Of a stretch of DNA of 64,000 bases, positions 60,481 to 64,000 are shown piece after piece. A program made the position numbers and the translations under genes. The stretch lies in NCBI GenBank assembly GCA_900618425.1, contig UZAN01039469.1, positions 69,838 to 133,837 of the forward strand, in the 5' to 3' direction. Below the pieces are notes generated by a model. That model was not told where the DNA came from. It made no database searches and saw nothing but the letters and a program-made list of their open reading frames with translations. The DNA is from Echinostoma caproni (taxonomy: Eukaryota; Platyhelminthes; Trematoda; Plagiorchiida; Echinostomatidae). Each line of letters starts with the position of its first letter. Position 1 is the stretch's first letter.

Positions 60481-61739
60481 AAACACTTTTCTTTTAGTTC
60501 ATAGCTATTTCCAAGGGAAACGCCTGTTGAATAAACATCCTTTTTTTCTCGAAATGTTTATCACGTTGATTCATAAATGTGTTTGGGAACCTTTTTTCTC
60601 CGGCATGTAGAAAACTGCTCAATTTTCAAAAAATTATTATCTACGGCAGTTTTTGAAAATCTAGATTGATTCTTATTGCTTGTTCTTGCTCACAGATTGT
60701 TCAGGTATGCTACACGTGTTCATTTCGAATCAGCTGGCATACTTATTCAGTTCAAGGCTTGTCCAATAGATTAAATTTAAAACGCGGTTCCTGAACATCA
60801 TCATACTCCGCTATATGCACTGATCATATGGCGTGCACAAACCAGATCGATAGCCCTTGGGACTATTAACATGATTTCCAGTATTTTTTCTTTCAAATTG
60901 TCCGTCTATAAATATCACGTAGTCATGTGTACCCTTAATCACTGTATTGAAAACAAGAACTATTCAAATAAACAGACACGCTCCTCTCCGAGTCTGATTA
61001 TTTTTTTTACCGTGTTTATTTCAGATTCTCTTCGCAACCTGAGAATTTAAGATCGAAGATAAACAGTTTATTCGGTTATTCATTGTCCGGTTTATATAAC
61101 CATTATGTAAATGGAACTGTATGCTAATAAGTGAAAGTATATGTGACTTGCACTAGGGAAAGGGTAGTTTTCACTTACCCTAATTGGTCTTCATAATCAG
61201 GTTACGTCAGTGGAACGTTTCGAAAATAAGTTACTGTCTGTGAGTGGTTCACCTTCCGCCAGTTCCTCATTGAGCTTCAAAATTAGTTTGCCGAGATCGT
61301 ATAATATGCACGGCTGTAGAGGGAAGGAAGAGAATGTAAGTTGCCAAACAGAGAAGTTACATTCTCTTAGACAGTTTTACACACAAATATACAAAACAAA
61401 ACACCCGAGCCTGATGAATGGTCTGAGGAACAAGTAATAACAGTCCTCCATCAGCAACTGTTGAAGACTAACCATAAAACAGTAAATTCATGCGCACGGA
61501 AGCCAGCCACTCGGGGAGCTATTAACTATACTTCGGCATCTCAAAGAAAAACAAACTGTTAACCCGAGGCAGCATTTCAGTCAGAAGGCATTCGTTCCAT
61601 ACTGTGAACAAAAACACATCCAACTCAGCTAGTGTGTCCTGTGAGCATTGCGACTCCCAATGATTGGAATTTAGACACGCACGTAAGTAGCCTAATGCAG
61701 CTGAATAACACTGTTTAATTTAGATGCTGAATGTTTGGA
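60481..61739. other. No feature recognised
   Basis: Possible decayed 5' part of the Penelope-like element near 60.5-60.6 kb, otherwise nothing. Confidence 0.35.
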
Positions 61740-61839
61740 TTAGCCCATCTGGTTTTTCACAGGCACCGGGCACTTTTGATGATGTTGGTTGTGGGTTTCA
61801 CTCCTTGGGAGATCGTTAATTCCCCANNNNNGTTTGTGA

Positions 61840-61950
61840 TAACTGAGAAATAACACAGAAGATCTGTTTCGTCCTGTTTGAGACTCGTCAGTAGTGTGTA
61901 CTTTTTGAGTCCCTGCCATCATCAACAGTGTTTGATGTCCGAGTGGACTA
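61840..61950 (-). repeat. Hammerhead-bearing SINE, inverted copy
   Basis: The minus strand shares with the 62.0 kb element the upstream gggac-caaaaag block and the downstream ttatcacaa end, with the ribozyme between. The Pol III head is decayed. A 5-N gap adjoins at 61827-61831. Confidence 0.5.
61860..61904 (-). ncRNA. Hammerhead ribozyme core (minus strand)
   Basis: The minus strand reads CTGACGAG, stem II TCTC-AAACA-GGAC-like, GAAAC, a short AGATCT stem III and a TTC cleavage triplet followed by TGTG. The core fits CTGANGA...GAAA. Stem I is short. Confidence 0.5.
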
Positions 61951-61989
61951 ATCCAAACATTCACTATCTAAATTGATTGAGACATTCGC

Positions 61990-62165
61990 ACATGGTGATA
62001 ACCGTCGACTTTGTAGGTCAAATGTAAGAGCTTGAAGTCCCAGTCCGAAGAATCGCACTTCGAGTCCTGATGGGGACAAAAAGAACCCACTGCTGATGAG
62101 TCTAAACCAGGACGAAACAGCTGTCCAGTGTTCTTTGTTGGTTATCACAATTCCATCGCATTCAA
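61990..62165 (+). repeat. Sm-alpha-like SINE: Pol III head plus hammerhead
   Basis: A B-box-like CACTTCGAGTCC lies at about 62056-62067; a possible A box is near 62014. A complete minimal hammerhead follows within about 30 bases. This layout matches the established Sm-alpha family of schistosomes (tRNA-like promoter followed by a hammerhead). Confidence 0.55.
62081..62135 (+). ncRNA. Minimal hammerhead ribozyme
   Basis: CTGATGAG at 62093-62100; stem II GTCT/GGAC with loop AAACCA; GAAAC at 62114-62118; tiny stem III AGCT; GTC at 62123-62125 with cleavage predicted after 62125. Stem I pairs CACTG (62088-62092) with CAGTG (62126-62130) and extends with AAGAA/TTCTT across a small bulge. All conserved core bases are present. 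Confidence 0.7.
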
Positions 62166-62269
62166 AGCTCCTGTCTTTATAGAAGAACCCATAACCGGCC
62201 TGGATGACATATCCACAAGTCCTTGACACCCTGGCAAGTCACAAAGCCTATCCTTTAAGTGTACTGTAC

Positions 62270-63070
62270 CAAAAATTGTTTGAAGATATTTTGCTTCCTC
62301 AGCTGTGGTAAGACGGTTTCATTTCATCAATTTACAAAGATGGATGCCGTAGTGACCCAGCCAACTACCGACCCGTCACTGTCCTTCCAATGTTGCCAAA
62401 AGTCATGGAATCCATTGTCGCAGATTCTGTAATGGACCATCTGCAGAATAATGGCATGCTATCCCCAACCAAGCACGGGTTTCGGAAAATCAGTCATGGG
62501 TAACTAACTCGATTTGGACTCGAGACGATTGGACCCATGCTGTAGACCAAGGCAAGCGGTAGATGTTATTTACGTGATAGGGTAAATCATCAACTACTCA
62601 TACCGACGCTATTTAACTATGGAAGCCGCGGACTCCTACTTGGTTGGATTGAGAAGTTTCTTCGACTACGTACCATGTCAGTTTCGATTCACTTTCTGAT
62701 GTCAACCGTGGAGTTCCACAGGGATCTGTGCTAGGCCCACGTTTTTTCTTTGCCCTTATAAATGAATGATCTTCCACGCGTCCTCGGACCAAAACCTCTG
62801 GCGTTTGTAGGCGATGCCAAAATATGTAGAAAAATCAGAAGGTTCATTTGATCTCCAAAACACCCTTGACGAAGCCCACAGATGATTTGTCTCCAATGAC
62901 ATGGACTTTAACCTTATCAAATACAACGTCTTATCACTAGGTCAGAATGGTTGTTTCTCCTGCATTCTCGGACACGAAACTTTGCCTCATGCTTTATCCG
63001 AGAGGGATCTGGCAATAGTCATTTGCACAGACATGAGTTTCTCCACAAACTGTTCAGCACTGTACAGTGC
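62270..63070 (+). mobile_element. CR1-like non-LTR retrotransposon, internal fragment
   Basis: The plus strand encodes DPANYRPVTVLPMLPKVMES, NGMLSPTKHGFRKISHG, then VNRGVPQGSVLGPRFFFALI, a damaged FADD region (FVGDAKIC), and LDEAHR.FVSNDMDFNLIKY aligning with the 13.1 kb copy. Many stops. Truncated at 3' near 63.07 kb. Confidence 0.65.
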
Positions 63071-64000
63071 TGTTGTTGTTGGTTAGCACAAACATTTCCA
63101 TCATATTTAACATATTTTACTTTCTGATTACTTCCCTGATATGGTCTGCGCGTGACCGAGAAGTTTGTTTTTTTATTTATTTTTTTCTAATGACTGATAA
63201 TATCAAACTGATGATATTAATAGTAATTCATTCAGTCTATTACACATGTAAGAGTACTAAAATCGTTCGACTAGTAAGACAATCATCTCCAGGAGATTCA
63301 AGGTTATCCTCTAAGCTGGTCTAGACGCTGAGTAAAGTATTCATACGACTGGAGTCATTAACGAGAACTTGCTTGGCAAAAAGCAGCAAGTGAATAGAAA
63401 ATCGGCATTCAACTTCATGTATCAAATGTTGCCCCCTACATGAAGGTCCGACCACCGTATCCTATATTAGTGCACACCTTTCAAGAAATTTGTGACCAGC
63501 ATTCGAATATCTGCATCTATACAGTATGGTTAGAGAAATAAATACTGATCCGGAGGCTACAATTAACCGACCACTAGTCGATCACTCCCACTACAGATCC
63601 GAACGCTGTGACCGCATACCAAATGGCCGGGGGAACTCCGCCCCACAACTACAATTATCCGTTCGCTTCACCAGACGTTGCACCTTTCACTGTACATTCA
63701 TTCCTATTATAGCCCTTCAAAGGTTTGACAAGTAGACGTTCCAAACAAGAATGCTCTTCCCATTTCAAAGTAATTCATATAGGTTGTTAGTCTGTAGAAC
63801 AGTCGCGTTATTCAACATTCATTCACACAGCATTTTCTTTCCGTTGAGTGTGATCCGTATCACGCACGCCCGTCTGCATCGTATACTGTGTTTGTTGTTG
63901 AGTTTACCTTTTACGCTTGATTTTTCTTAAGTGTCTATTCCTCATCTAATATTGACCGGACAATGGATTCATTCCACTCGCCGCATTTGCCGAGCCTAGT
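63071..64000. other. No feature recognised
   Basis: Beyond the CR1 fragment, no supported frame or repeat. Confidence 0.4.

Larger units (their letters stand above)
61740..62230 (-). other. Open frame overlapping hammerhead repeats
   Basis: The minus-strand frame from 62229 (CGYVIQAGYGFFYKDRSFEC onward) crosses the hammerhead element at 62.1 kb. It is therefore likely repeat-derived and not an exon. Confidence 0.25.

Noticed and set aside
1..64000. CRISPR arrays, rRNA operons, bacterial-type operons
   Set aside because: None seen; the sequence is eukaryotic in character.

Overview
The window looks like repeat-rich, AT-leaning nuclear DNA from a flatworm, most likely a digenean fluke. The grounds are the mix of mobile elements (CR1-like and RTE-like non-LTR retrotransposons, Penelope-like elements with a GIY-YIG domain, tRNA-derived SINEs, some with a hammerhead ribozyme) and short exons separated by kilobase introns. 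The species cannot be named. There is no rRNA, CRISPR array or bacterial operon. Assembly gaps lie at 2243-2560, 49191-50025 and 61827-61831, and single Ns at 3629, 16480, 21679, 23678, 50442 and 59822.

The host signal is one very large gene, or possibly two, on the minus strand, from about 58.4 kb down to 0.3 kb. It appears as some 30 short open stretches bounded by splice-like signals (pyrimidine tract plus AG upstream, GT downstream). Several neighbours keep the reading phase across the implied introns: 57.9>55.7; 53.8>53.3>48.9>48.5; 46.4>44.7>42.5>41.7>41.2; 40.7>39.8; 37.7>37.2; 19.9>16.2>15.6; 10.3>9.7>5.5; 0.9>0.5 kb. The peptides are rich in hydrophobic beta-strand-like runs and scattered cysteines, which suggests a secreted or extracellular modular protein. 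A laminin-alpha domain IV-like protein is my weak guess. Start, end and many boundaries are unproven.

Mobile DNA sits between these exons. Penelope-like pieces are at 7.8-8.8 (-), 17.97-18.95 (an inverted pair), 54.35-54.5 (+) and 59.3-60.5 kb (-). CR1-like pieces are at 12.6-14.0 (+), 22.7-24.0 (-), 50.6-51.2 (-) and 62.3-63.1 kb (+). A different non-LTR element is at 24.0-25.6 kb (+) and an RTE-like 3' part at 51.3-52.0 kb (+). Two (TTGAC)n-tailed 3' ends are at 26.6 and 40.25 kb. All coding copies carry stops or frameshifts.

Small Pol III-type repeats form three groups: four minus-strand tRNA-like SINE copies (2.9, 26.0, 38.4, 45.4 kb), an inverted pair of tRNA-like sequences (58.9-59.16 kb), and hammerhead-bearing elements at 52.5, 61.9 and 62.1 kb. 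The last group is the most interesting signal. The copy at 62.1 kb has a complete minimal hammerhead core next to a B-box-like sequence, like the Sm-alpha elements of schistosomes, and a second copy lies inverted about 200 bases away.
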